A program made the position numbers and the translations under genes. The notes below the pieces were generated by a model, which was not told the origin of the DNA, did not search any database, and was given only the letters and a program-made list of their open reading frames with translations. From positions 20,980,428 through 21,044,427 of the forward strand of contig NC_064759.1 of the NCBI RefSeq assembly GCF_011397635.1: 64,000 nt of DNA, read 5' to 3'. The stretch is from Epinephelus fuscoguttatus (taxonomy: Eukaryota; Chordata; Actinopteri; Perciformes; Serranidae). Numbering within the stretch: position 1 is the first letter of the stretch; every line of letters starts with the position of its first letter. Shown piece after piece: positions 12,640 through 24,870 of this stretch.

Positions 12640-13545
12640 CCCCAAATACAGTGAACAATAATAAATTTTGTTTTTGCTCTCTTCTTTCAAGAGAGTCCAT
12701 CCACTTTACATGTGGCATATCAAGATGCTAATTAAACAGCATCATTACTACACACGTGTTCCTTGGACTGGTCACTACAAAAGGCCACTCTTAAAATGTG
12801 ACGTTGGATCACAACACAATGCCACAGATGGTCCAAGTTTTGAGGGCGCGTGCCATTAGCAAGATGACTGCAGGGATATCAAGAGCTGTTGACTGTGAAC
12901 CAAATGTTCATTTCACCACCTTAAGACGTCTCCAGTGTCATTTCTTAGTTGGCAGTACATCCAATCGTCCTCACAACTCAAGAACCTCCACATCCAGCTT
13001 CTTCACCAAGATCCTTTGGAGACCAGCCACTCGAACAGCTGATGCAATAATTGGTTTGCACAACTGCAAAAACCATCTAAGGGAAGGTCGTCTACGTGCT
13101 CATCATCCTCAGCAGGGTCTTAACCCGATTGCAGTCCATCATTGTAACAGATTTCAGAGGGAAAATGCTCACCTTCGATGACATCTGGCTCTTTGGAAAT
13201 GGGTTCTCTTCGTGGATACATCCCATGTGACCAAAAAAGTGCATATTTGTAGCCTTAGTCTTGTAAAATCCAAAGATCAGAGTGCCTTTTTTATGATAAA
13301 ACTGCACATTTTATAGTGGCCGTACATTGTGACCGGCCCAGGGAACATCTGACCTGTGTAGTAACCAAGCTGTTTAATCAGAGCCCTGATATGCCACACC
13401 TGTCAGGTGGATAGATTTATCTTGGGAAAGAAGTGCTAACTGACACCAATTTCAACAAAGATGTGAACAGAAAAAGAGAAATAAGTATTTTTTGTTCCCA
13501 AAAATAGATCTTTGACTTTAATGTAGCAAAAATAAAAAGGTGTTG
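12640..13545 (+). mobile_element. Tc1/mariner element, internally deleted and degraded
   Basis: The sequence follows the familiar teleost Tc1-type layout. A 5' subterminal segment (GTGGCATATCAAGATGCTAA, near 12712) is mirrored by the 3' segment near 13388 (GAGCCCTGATATGCCAC), giving long inverted subterminal arms of about 120 bp. Between them sits the N-terminal part of a transposase. The central catalytic part is missing, so the element cannot move by itself. The outermost inverted repeats are too eroded to place exactly. Confidence 0.85.
12798..13200 (+). pseudogene. Tc1-type transposase N-terminal fragment
   Basis: The open frame carries recognisable Tc1 landmarks: a helix-turn-helix-like N-terminus, then GSTSNRPHNSR, RPATRTADAIIGLHN and the NRFQRENAHLR stretch that precedes the first catalytic region. 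The sequence then jumps almost directly to the element's 3' non-coding end. The DDE catalytic core is therefore absent. It is a fossil carried in the intron of the minus-strand gene. Confidence 0.85.
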
Positions 13546-16345
13546 GTCAAGTTGCATGATTTCCACAGGAGTCAGAGCCTCAACTGTTTGTGGCATATCA
13601 CACTAAAATGCTCTTAATCTTTCATCAGAAAATCCTCACTAGCAGCTGATTCAGTGGCTCAGTGTTTAGGAGTGGCTCATTAAATGCTTCAGGAATCCAG
13701 GTGAATCACCTGCTAACTATTCAGGTTTACCTGAGGCCTCACATGAAAGCAAGAGGGTGTTTCCCGCATGTGTATCACTTGTGACCATGTTTCATAACAC
13801 CAGCTGCAGACAGATGCAATGAGAAACACATTGACTGTACACTTTGATGTGTCGAGCTGAGGTCTGTCTGGCAATCTAACTCCTAGTCATCTTTAAAAAA
13901 AAAAAGAAGGTTTTTAATTTTGAGTTGCACAACACTGGTCTGAAGCTGATTTGGAAGAAAGATGCAGTGATAGCAGATTTTCGTTCCATCGCGACACGCT
14001 ATGAGAACACAAAGAGGATTGGGGCCTGAATTAAACTACCTCATCTCTTCCATGGAGCTTGTTAGAAAAAAAAAAACTTGGGATGATGTCAATCAACTTG
14101 CACCGGCCGATACACATTCACTGGGTACGCTGTGTACTTAACATCAAACAGCCAATGAAATGCCATCATCACTCCCCTCTTCCTCTTAGCCCCGCCTGCC
14201 CATGTCACTTTTTAGTCCCTGTGCAGCCCATCCTCCCAAAGCAGGGGATCTCCTGATAAAGAGTATGGACAACAGCCGTGTGAACGCTGGAGGCATCAGA
14301 AGCTGCAGCACAGCCATCAATAAAACAAACATCTCCTGCCGGGGCAACAGCAGCTGATGATTACATCATCAAACATGTCTGGTTGTGCATTCTCCGCTTC
14401 ACCGTCTGGGCATCCGCCATATTCATGACTATGGCATGTACACGGCTGTTGCCATGGTTTCTCTGTGTCACCAGGGTGGTTTCGCTGCGCCAGTGTGCAC
14501 AAGCTTTTGTGATGTGATGCTGTAACCGGTGACTGAGTGGAGGTCTATGTGTGCCTACATTAAAACTTCAAAAAAGTCCACCATCGCAAAAACATTCACA
14601 CCCACAAAAACACTTAATTCTTGGCGAGATATGATGACAACAAAAGTTGAGCTGAATTACATTAAAAAAAAAATGCAACTAACAATTATTTTCAGTTGAG
14701 TCTATGATGAATCAGTCAATAAAATGCCAGAAAATAGTAAAACCAGCCTGTCGCAACTTCAAGATGACATCTTATTGCTTGTGTTTTCTGCTTTTCCTTG
14801 GGGAAAAAAAAACACCTAAACAATTAATGAACAATCAAAATAGTTACTTATCAATTTTCTTTTGACTGACTTATCGTTTCAGCTCTCAATAGTACACAGA
14901 CATGTTTTCATTATGATGCAACCATTTCAAAGGGCACCTTGGGACTGAGCATTTAGTTCATCACAAGCTTCAGTGTGCAGCAGAAAAAGAGGATATCTAG
15001 CGTACAAACTGCTTTCCTTCTTGCCATATAAGGTATACTATGCAGGAACTGTTGGCTACGATTTGGAAACAGTACTGACAGCGAAAGTTAGAGTGAGAAC
15101 TAACCCCAGCTTTGTCCATGTGGCGTGTCGCCTCTCTACATTTACTTTTTTTGGCACTGTGTTCGCGATTTTTGTCGTTACGCATGCATGCTGCATACAG
15201 TCTGGCACCTGGTCGATGCCCAGGATCGTCCCGAAAACAGTAAAATAGGAAGAAAATAAGAAAATACATGCAGGGGGCAGAGCTTCTGCAGAAAAATACG
15301 GAGCCAAAGACTTCTAGTGGGTTAGAGGAGATGATTGAGGGGATTGCTTTCATCTGAGACTATACATTGTTTTTTTTAAAGGGGCAATTAGGCAAAAGGT
15401 CAGAGTTCAGTCAACTTTTTCCATAGTGGTCGATGTCCTCAACACGTAACCCAAGACATGGCCCCCATTTGAGACGCAAACATGGCTGACTCACAGAAAC
15501 AAAGAAAAAGTTGCATCGGGGGAGAACCAGAGGACAGAATGAAGCTTTGTCAGTTAAATGAGCCAGATCTCAAGATAATGAATTAGCATCAAGCTAAACC
15601 TGTTGGCCCACCTACTGTTAAAGCCACCACCTAAACTGACATGAATGTAAATCTAATCCAGGAGGGAAAGTGACCCAAAAGTCCAGACTTTAATTCACCC
15701 TGTGACACACAAACAACAACAGCTGACCAAACAGCAGAACAAAATGCCAACAGCCATGGCTTTCTGTGCAACTGGAAATGCCTTCATGATAATTCATCCA
15801 AACCAGATAAAAATAAATCAAAATGCAATCTTCATTAACCTGAATCTTCTCACTCAGAGCTAAATCTGGCTGCACATCAATGAAAACACTGTTGAATGAG
15901 AGGATCAGCCTGTTCTCCAGTCTCCTGACTGCCAGGGTACAAAATGTACAGATGACATGCCATGTGCTCAGGGGTTCCACACACAGGTCAAATAGGCTTC
16001 AATTGACAAAACAAGACAAACTGAATGCTAATTTATCATTAAAAAATGAGTCAGGTTTTAATTTTTGCACGATTTCTTGATGCGAAAAATCAAAAACTTG
16101 AGTACAGACGCCTGCAGCTTGACGCTCACTATGAAATTCTCCATAAAAGATATAAGTTATACAGTAACAATGTTGCCTAATGGACACTTTAAATCACAGT
16201 ACTGATATCAAATGAACCCCCCCCCAAAAAAAAAATCAAGAATTTTTTGATCAACAAAACAAAGCATCTCCAGTACCAGTCTAATTTTACTTATCCTCCA
16301 GTCAGCTGCATGATACACCAAAATAACCTCAGTCATATACTGTTT

Positions 16346-16373
<28 letters not shown>
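16346..16373. repeat. Poly-T tract
   Basis: A run of about 28 T residues followed by A residues. Confidence 0.85.
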
Positions 16374-16380
<7 letters not shown>

Positions 16381-16730
16381 GGTCAATTTATTCAATTATT
16401 CTAGACCATTTAAACACAGCTCTTTATTTTAGGGGTGTCTTCCCCTTTAATTTCTATAGTAACAAACCCAACGCCACATGAGCAGGAACACAAACAGCTC
16501 AATGCAACAGTTCTGGCCAGTGAAACCTTTGCAACACCGAAAAAAAAATCAACTTTTAAATGACAAAATAAAAACAAGCCACACCAACATACCACACAGA
16601 CAATAGGACACTTTTTTTTTCTCTACTGATGGAACACCAGCTGCGGCCGCTTCTTCCTCACCGGCTACTCCTTTATTTCTTTATACATGTGTAAAGACTT
16701 GTGCAAAAGTAGCAGTTTAAAAGTGCTTAC

Positions 16731-16838
16731 CTGCAGCTGCAGCGGGTTGTAGGACGGTTTCTGGGATGTTTCTGTCGGCGATGAGGTGAATAGTACGACG
16801 TGTTCACGATGTAAAGTCTTTATAGGAGGCCGGGGCAT
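16731..16838 (-). other. Presumed 5' exon of the 65-aa protein gene
   Basis: A clean donor (CTGCAG|GTAAGC on the minus strand, exon end 16731) closes a GC-rich block. An ATG at 16838-16836 opens 36 codons through to the donor, but direct splicing to the exon at 10508 puts the downstream reading in a different frame and gives a short dead-end peptide. In the frame that continues into the 65-aa protein the exon has no ATG. I therefore read it as 5' UTR. Confidence 0.45.
16818..16824 (-). promoter_or_regulatory. TATA-box candidate
   Basis: TATAAAG on the minus strand sits about 90 bases above the exon-1 donor in a GC-rich setting. If used, initiation would fall near 16790, downstream of the out-of-frame ATG at 16838. 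This would make the exon wholly non-coding. Confidence 0.35.
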
Positions 16839-17519
16839 GTTCTATAGGGACGTGGGGGGTGGGGCACTCTGAGTCCTGCAGCACACACAAAGCATGCCAG
16901 TGTGCATGTGAAACACATAGACCCCCACGTCTGGGAGAAATGGGCTCGTCCACGTTTGTGCTCACGTGTTGGTGACATGCTAGTACAATTTGTCTTCAGT
17001 CTTCATAATTATATATGTATATATTTTGGTCATAATATCTGGAAATACCAACACATAAATCCATGTGTACACTTTGTGGCTGGAATAAATGGCTAAAATG
17101 CATTTGTTTATTTATTAAGTTGAAATGTTGAATCTTGAATATCTACAGCAGGTGTAAAAAACTTGTATTAAATAAAGACTGTTGATTGCTCTTTGCATGG
17201 CATTGCTTTTATCATGAAAAGCCACTGAACTAAAAATGCATTGTGCACGCTCATGGACAGTGGTGTTTGTTGTCAATATTTGATTTGAGGAAACATCCAG
17301 AGTCCATAAGATATTTGCATCAGTTGAGATATAAAGGTCACTTATAGACAAAATAAGTCTTAAGACTGTAGGTCAACTTAGTGACCTCCTGTTTCCATCG
17401 AGGTATAGTATTGCAATCTAGCTGCAAGAAGAGATGTTGACACTGTACGTCTGCAAACCACAGATGTGTTACATACAGGTAGCCGATATGTTGAAACTTA
17501 ATGTTTCAACTACACTGTG

Positions 17520-17800
17520 GTTATCTTGTGGTCAGGTTTAGGCACAAAAACCACATGATTTTGGTTTGGAAAAGATCATGTTTTGACTTAAAATACACGT
17601 TTGCTGAGGCACAATCTTGGAAGGAAAAGTAGCAAGGTCTTGGTAAATGAAACTATCGCTGCTGGAGAAAAAAAGTTTGCACCTAAACATCCACGTTTGG
17701 AGTCTAAAAACTGATGAAAACACAGCAATGACTTGCTTAAACACAGCTGGTTTTGCTGTTTGTTGGTCTCAAAAAGTGGTCTGCAGTGATCTGCAACTTA
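17520..17800. repeat. Interspersed repeat fragment
   Basis: The stretch GTTTAGGCACAAAAACCACA followed by GGAAAAGATCATG is a motif I associate with a repeat widespread in percomorph genomes. No coding content; boundaries approximate. Confidence 0.4.
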
Positions 17801-17804
17801 GCAG

Positions 17805-18235
17805 GTGTCATGCCGTCCACCATCCCCATCCATCCAGTTTCAACCGCTTATCAGAAATTGGGTCCGTTCGGGTAGCAGGCTAAACAAAGCACCCCAGACA
17901 TCCCTCTCCCCTCACAACACTTTCCAGCTCCTCCTGGCGGACCCCAAGGTGTTCCCAGGCCAGATGAGATATGTAATCCCTCCAGCTTGTTCTGGGTCTG
18001 CCGTAGGGCCTCCTACAAATGGGACGTGCCCGGGATACCTCAAACAGGACGTGCACAGGAGGCATCTTGATCAGATGCCCGAACCACTTCAGCTGACTCC
18101 TCTCGATGAGAAGGAGCAGCGGCTCTACTCTGAGCTCCATCCAGATGTCCACGCTCTTTCTCCTATCTCTAAGGCTGAGCCCAGCCACCCCACGGAAGAG
18201 ACTCATTTTGGCAACTTGTATCTGTGACCTCACTA
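17805..18235 (-). mobile_element. Non-LTR retrotransposon (LINE) 3' coding fragment
   Basis: The minus strand is open from 18233 to 17880. Its translation includes ERSQLKWFGHLIKMPP and YGRPRTSWRDYISHLAWE, typical of the extreme C-terminus of fish LINE reverse-transcriptase proteins. The reading then runs into the element's tail, which contains CCATCCATC-type repeats near 17820. No reverse-transcriptase core or endonuclease is present. I cannot fix the clade from this fragment. Confidence 0.8.
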
Positions 18236-19527
18236 CCCAAAAAGCTCATGAACATAGTTGAGGGTTGGGACGTAGATGGACCAGTAAATCGCAAGCTATG
18301 TCTTCTGGCTCAGCTCCCTCTTCACCAAGACAGTCTGGCACAGCGCCCCCATCACTGCAGACGCTGCGCCAAACCCTATTGTGATGACGAAGTCAACTCA
18401 TATACTATTTCACTGTAGAATGCCAACATTTTCTTCTGGTGACTTGGTTGAGTTTTGACACATTTTCTCTTAACTGGGGACAATGGATGAGAATTAGCAT
18501 CGCTCAAGTCAGAAGCAGACAGAATATTTGAACCTGACAGGAAAATTTGCTGGTTCAGGGTCGGTGGATTCCTGACCTGAGAGAGAAAGGATGGTGTCCT
18601 CCACACTGAAGCTACACATACATTAGAGTGCACACGTGTCACTTCACGTGGAGTAAACTTGGGGGGAAAGGTGACACTGGCAGGACTTCTCGTCCATGTT
18701 GGCTTAAAAACAATCTCAAACTTTAGGGAAGATTGTGTGATAGGATCGATAGCTCCACAACTGAATGTACCTTTTAGTGTGAGTGTTTCTGTCGACTCTA
18801 AGTCAGTTTGACCTGCTATACCTTAAAAACTGCGCAGTATAGGCTGATACACCAGACCTGTATGTTTCAGCTGTGTTGTGTTGCAGCTCCCTCTTTGCCT
18901 GTGTCAGCCCTTGCATGCCTCTCCAAGTGTCACCTTTCCCCCCGACTTTACCACACATAACATGACATAACTCCTAACTGATTTCAAGTATGTGTTTACA
19001 GTATACCGGCATCATACCTTCTGTCCTACTGGAGAAATGCATATGAACCAACTGACCTCAACCAACAGCATGGGGGTGTTGCTGCAGTCACCTTGACATA
19101 TAACATGGCATTTACATGTTGTCCTGTTTGGTTCAAATACCCTATCTGGTAAAGGTGAACATATGAGAAATGGAAAAAATACATATCTTAAAGTGGAGCT
19201 CTATGTGTTTTGGAACGTAGATGAATCACAGGATCTTCTTCAGCAGATAGATGAGATGTTCAAAGTTGACTTCCACCACCCCTTATAACATTTAGCTCTG
19301 TGGCCAGATAATCTATTTTACATTAACAGACCCCTGACAGAGTTGTTACAACAGCAGAGGTGTTGAAGGGATCGGGGCAGATTGAATCAGATTGCATTGT
19401 TAATGAGCCTGAGTTCTAGTCACCTTTGTTGTCAAGCTTTGAGCATCTAACACTTAATTTCCTGTGTTTGGGGCAAATTTCATGCACCAGTGTGTGCCTA
19501 TTCTGCATCAATTTGTAGTAGAAATGT

Positions 19528-19912
19528 CCATCCATCCATCTTCTAACCGCTTCATCCTCTTGAGGGTCGCGGGGGGGCTGGAGCCTATCCCAGCTGACAT
19601 CGGGCGAGAGGCAGGGTACACCCTGGACAGGTCGCCAGACTATCACAGGGCTGACACATAGAGACAAACAACCATTCACGCTCACATTCACACCTATGGA
19701 CAATTTAGAGTTATCAATTAACCTAGTCCCCAATCTGCATGTCTTTGGACTGTGGGAGGAAGCCGGAGTGCCCGGAGAGAACCCACGCTGACACGGGGAG
19801 AACATGCAAACTCCGCACAGAAGGGCTCCCACGCCCGGGATCGAACCGGAAACCCTCTTGCTGTGAGGCGAGAGTGCTAACCACCACATCACCGTGCCGC
19901 CCCCTAGTAGAA
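19528..19912 (+). mobile_element. Teleost LINE-type 3' tail repeat
   Basis: This is a very common fish repeat. It begins CATCCATCCATCTTCTAACC, includes ATGTCTTTGGACTGTGGGAG and GAACATGCAAACTCC, and closes with a CTAACCACCACATCACCGTG motif. It is probably an L2-type LINE tail in the orientation where CATCCATC lies at the left. A long minus-strand open frame across it is not a gene. Confidence 0.75.
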
Positions 19913-21082
19913 ATGTCAAAATAATAAGTCTCCTGCTATAATGTCATGTGATTGGATGAGGGGGACGTGTCTCCTTTGTTCCCTCCAAAATGGTTTTAAA
20001 TGGTTATAAGATGAAACCATTTTCCTCAGTGGAAACGAAGCTTTTATTTAATTTAATTTCACGGATAAGAAACAATAAATTGTGTAGATAATTAAGCCTC
20101 CACAGAAAAATAGTATTTTAAGTCTTGCGTGTGATTTTTCTCTCAGGGATTAATACAGACGTCATGTGAGCAGAGGAAATCTCTTCACGTCGCTAGGCTA
20201 ATTTATACAATGTAAAATGCCATAGCCTTGTGCTAAAAACATTAGCATGTTGTATGTGTGGGAAAATGTGTCCAGATGAAGACAAGTGCTTTGTCTGTGA
20301 ATGCTGGGAGTTATAGTGAAGCTGATTTGTGTACTTGTGTTTGAAATTATCTCTTTTAAGCCATGTTTAATGTGTGAATCAGATAAACTTCACAGCACTT
20401 CACCCTGCTGCCGACTAGTGTTTTGGAGGTGTAACTGCAGAGTGACACGGACACACCACTGTACAAGTATAAATGCTCATAAGGCTTACCTTCATGTAAT
20501 AGTTGAAAACCTTGCACCAAATGTTGATCTACAGAATGAACTCTACACTTTTAATGTGAGCTTCCATCTCTGCTGTCAAATGAATAAAACTTATCTGAAA
20601 CCAGATGTGGATTTGAAATTAAAAATGTTATATTGTACTTTGACATTAACTTTCCCATGCCTCATATTGTACTACTTAATTTGTTTTTTGTAATTATTAT
20701 TATTAAAGTTACAGTTGACTCAGTTTTGATCATTACTGTACTGTTGAATCAGAACTGGAGCTCACAGAATGTTAAATAGCCCAAAGAAACACACCTAACC
20801 CAGCCCCTCTCCCCCTGTGAGCAAATAGTGTGGTGAAAGGGTCCAAAACAAAACGCGTCATATTTGACCGACTTTCACAGGCTGCACAAGTTAAAGGAGG
20901 GGGAGACACCAGCTGGAACAAAATAGAAGTATCTCATCTGTCTGCAGTGAGGCGATACTGCCCTCTACTGGTGCTGTTAAGCAAAGACACAGAGGGTTCT
21001 CCAGAGCTAGACAGTCAACACAGCCCTTTTAACTATTATTGAGACATTTATATAAGAATTTTTCAATTTTAAGGTGCAATGT

Positions 21083-21260
21083 CAATTTGATTCTATTTAT
21101 AAAGAGCCAATATCACCAATCACAATTTGCCTCAGAGGGTTTAACAGCATACGACATCCCCCAAAAACCCCATTAATGGGAAAAAAATTGTAGAAACTTC
21201 AGAAGAGCAACAGAGGATGGATCCCTCTAACAGGACGGACAGACAGGCAATAGATGTCGT
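21083..21260. repeat. Interspersed repeat fragment
   Basis: The block runs from TTTATAAAGAGCCAATATCA through TTTGCCTCAGAGGGTTTAAC to GACGGACAGACAGGCAATAG. These phrases belong to a repeat common in teleost genomes. No coding content. Confidence 0.6.
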
Positions 21261-21893
21261 GTGTACTTATCCAAATCACTCTCTGACATTGTACCTCTGC
21301 ATCACCAGTACTGTCGGCTAACTATCCAACAGCACCTGAAATAACACTAAATTCTAAATGATGCAACAGTAGAATTACAAAAGACCATAAATTCAGTTTG
21401 TTGCTCAATTCCCAATACTCTAGTTTCAACAAATGCAAATGTTCCAAATGTATGATCTTTTTTTGGTGTCTTACAATGTGGTTTTGCTTTTATTTGATTA
21501 AAATCTATATACAATTTCCAAGGAAGTTATGGCCTCCACAGTAAAGTACATTTACATTTTTTAATAGGCATTCATATGGAAGGGAGCTTCTTAGGATAAA
21601 ATCTCAAATTTGATTGACAAATCTGCAGGTTGAAAATAACAACTGAGCCACTAATCTAAACCTTAAGTGGGGATAAGGAGAAAAAAAAAAAAAAATCTCA
21701 GGTGAGAATTATCTTAAAACGGAAGTCATGCCAAGATGGAGGACCCTGCAATTCACACTTAATCTGTGCATAAAACATATTGTACCAACTCCCGTAGGGA
21801 CACAAGGAGGTCTGTGAAACTAAGATATTCCCATTTTTCATTGAGGATTTTTATGTCATAATAACGTAACTCCAAGACGACATTTTAACAAGT

Positions 21894-21899
21894 TTTATT
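21894..21899 (-). terminator. Candidate polyadenylation signal of the HMGN gene
   Basis: AATAAA on the minus strand, about 640 bases beyond the stop codon. A second AATAAA (plus-strand TTTATT near 22817) lies downstream of the coding end only in genomic terms, inside intron 5, and is less relevant. Confidence 0.4.
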
Positions 21900-22532
21900 C
21901 AAGAACATTTAGATCAACCATTATAGTCAGAAAAGCTTCAGTCAGAGAGCAGAAACATAACTTAACAGGACTCTTGATCAGGTGACAAGGTTCACATCAA
22001 ATATGTTTTTTTTTTTGGGATGTACCAGTCCTATGACCTAGTAACAGTATTCTTCATGGTATTTTCACTTCATGGTATTTTCACTGACTGGATCTTGTGT
22101 CAACATACAGTGTTTTAAAACATTTGGTAAGCAATTTGTTATTAGTTACACATTAAAATATAAGGAGATCAGAGGAAAACAATCCCCTGTCCCCCTCAAA
22201 TTTTAATAATATGCTTTAGCTGCCTTATAATGTTTAAAATAAGATTCAAATCCAACTTGTTGGAAAAACTTCTATTACTCAGCAGTTCAAAAATAAAAAA
22301 GCCAACAAAACAGGATTAAACAAACTAAAAATGCCACTTCTACAAGATATGGACGGTAATCGTTTTTTAAATGGATATAAAATGGATATGAATGTGACAA
22401 CAAACTTTTGTTACATCAAGTGCAAGCCCAAACCAAACCTATAAATGACATTTGTAATATAAAACTTGGTAAAAATACTTATTTAAAACTGTACAATCAC
22501 CAAGTACACAGAGTGAGCACGTCAACCGTTAT

Positions 22533-24787
22533 TCATTTGGCTTCGGTGGCTTCGGCCTTTGACTCCTGGGGACAGAAAACAAAGCAGCACGTTATATGCA
22601 TTGCTTGATTTGGTGGTACAACGATACATTCCTACTACAAATTCATCTTATATTCTGTATTGTACTGTGCCTGCCAAGTTTTATTGAGCCAGGTAGGGAC
22701 ATGTCAGATCCTTTTAATACAAAATAAAATGTGCTTTGCTTGTACAAGTCAAAAAAATGATTGCAAATGGTTGTGAGACAGGACTTCATTGCACCAAAAC
22801 TTAGAATTTCTAAAACTTTATTCAGGTAGTAAAATTCAAACCTCTTTGAGGACTTAAACTTTCGGATCTTGCAGACAGTGTGGGGTTTTTTAGGTTATAA
22901 TTGTAGGTTTCATTTATAATCACTCATATGCAGGTGCATGTTACTTTAAAAACACAATTAAGAATACATCTTTTAAACTTTTGTGCCCTCAAATTAATAC
23001 TAATACGCTTGAATTAGCCATTTGTGTCCTCAGAAGTAAAATAACAAAAGGAATCAGTTACATGTTTTGAGGGTTACTAGCAGCTGGGTTTGCTATTAAG
23101 AAGGCTACAAATTTATTCCTTCACAATAATATTGTTATCTTACCACATTCATAGCATTTGTTTTCATCCATAGATATTCTTGAGATAGGCTTACATAATT
23201 TTATCCATCTACCTGTTATACATAGATTAAAAATGACATGTTCTTTAATTTGCTCATATTATTTATTAGTTAAACAGCACTAATTAGCAGAAGTAAAAAA
23301 AAAGGTCTTTCTGATAAAAGAAACAAACCTCAGCCTTGGGGTTCCCATTTTCAGCCTGCTTGTCCTTCTTTGGTTTGGCTGCCCTCTACAAACGACATGA
23401 CAACTGATTACCAAAAGATCAGAGCTCTTTAGCTGGTATACAATTATAACATGTTTCAGAATAATGATGAAAATCAAGTGTAGCAAAACATCTTTACTGT
23501 TCCTCAACAGGTCTTTCCCCCTTTCGCCCTGGCACTAATCCACACTTAGTTTCCCTTCAGGAAACTGAGGCCAATAAATCAGTTTCACATGTGACACACA
23601 GTACACCACACAGAGATCAGCAAGTGTTAGCAATTTCATACTTTTACAGCGGGTTTTTTCTTCGGCTCCACAACCTTTTGTGGTTTCTGCAAAACAAAAA
23701 GACATTTCAAACAGTAACAGTGGATCACACAGAACGATGTAGGCTACAGTGACACTGAGCACATTACTAGTTTTAGTTATTAATAACAATCTCAAAAATA
23801 ATCCCTGTTTTATATTGTAATCACAGAATGTCGTAGAAAAATAAATTAAATATAGAATGTAGCATGCATGTGCAATGCAAATTGACATTGCGTTTATGCT
23901 AATTTCAATATCAAGGTTAAAGTTAGTTCTCGGAGGAAGCTGCTGTTAAGAAACTAAAGAGCAGTCCTTTACTGATTAAATGTGTTTCAGAGGAGCTTAC
24001 CGTCCGCAGCCGTGCAGAACATCTTCTTTGCTATTGAGACAGGAGAAAGAAAATCTTCGGTTATAACTGCTGATGTACTAGTTTCAGCACATGACCCTAG
24101 CTTATCATGAAACTGACAGACCTAAAGTGTGCATGAGATAGCTTGCTCTGTTAAAATTAATCTACACACAAAATTACAATCTAGAATTAAACTAATAGAA
24201 ACAATTAACAAAATTTTTTTTGTTATCAATAAATGTAAAAGTTGTCTAATATTGTTGCAATAAAATAGTTTCAAAAGATTATAAATAATATAAACAGTTG
24301 GGTTAATTTTTACAGACCTCTGTAGGGGCATTCTGAAAGACAAAGAAGAGAAAAACACAATATTACGATTTGAATAACAATATTAAACATGACATCTCAA
24401 ACAACACTATAATATTTAAATCCCTGAGTATCAACATTTCTGCAGACATGATCTTGCACTGGCAGAGAAATAAACACAAGACCTATACAGACTAATTAAG
24501 ATACAACGCCGGACGTCACAAAGAACTTCCCGCGCATATTTGAATTCAAATTTGGGCTGTCACCATGACACCGCCTTGGCGCCTTGACAGCTTCCTTTGT
24601 TTTGTATCAGTGCGCGCCGACAGACAGCTGTTGGGAAACTGATAAGATTACTACTTTACTAATCTGTGGCTACCGCCATGTCATAATCGAAGCCAAACGA
24701 AAGCTTGTGGAGGCTGCAAACGAATAAAAAATACATTTCGGTTGAGATTTCGCAAGGAAGCTCGTTTTTATTAAAAAATAAAATAAA

Positions 24788-24870
<83 letters not shown>

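Larger units (their letters stand above)
10509..16730 (-). other. Large first intron of the 65-aa protein gene
   Basis: This spans from the acceptor of the ATG-containing exon (CAG just above 10508) to a GTAAGC donor (below 16731) of a presumed 5' exon. Apart from the Tc1 remnant (12.64-13.54 kb), simple runs and one repeat-like motif near 15.03 kb, I saw no conserved exon. The intron assignment depends on the upstream exon being real. Confidence 0.45.

Noticed and set aside
16731-16838. 36-codon reading starting at an ATG at 16838 as the N-terminus of the small protein
   Set aside because: Splicing to the next exon in this frame gives a short dead-end peptide and not the membrane-protein frame. 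The ATG also lies upstream of a TATA-like motif.
19416-19919. 167-codon open frame on the minus strand
   Set aside because: It coincides with the LINE-type tail repeat at 19528-19912.
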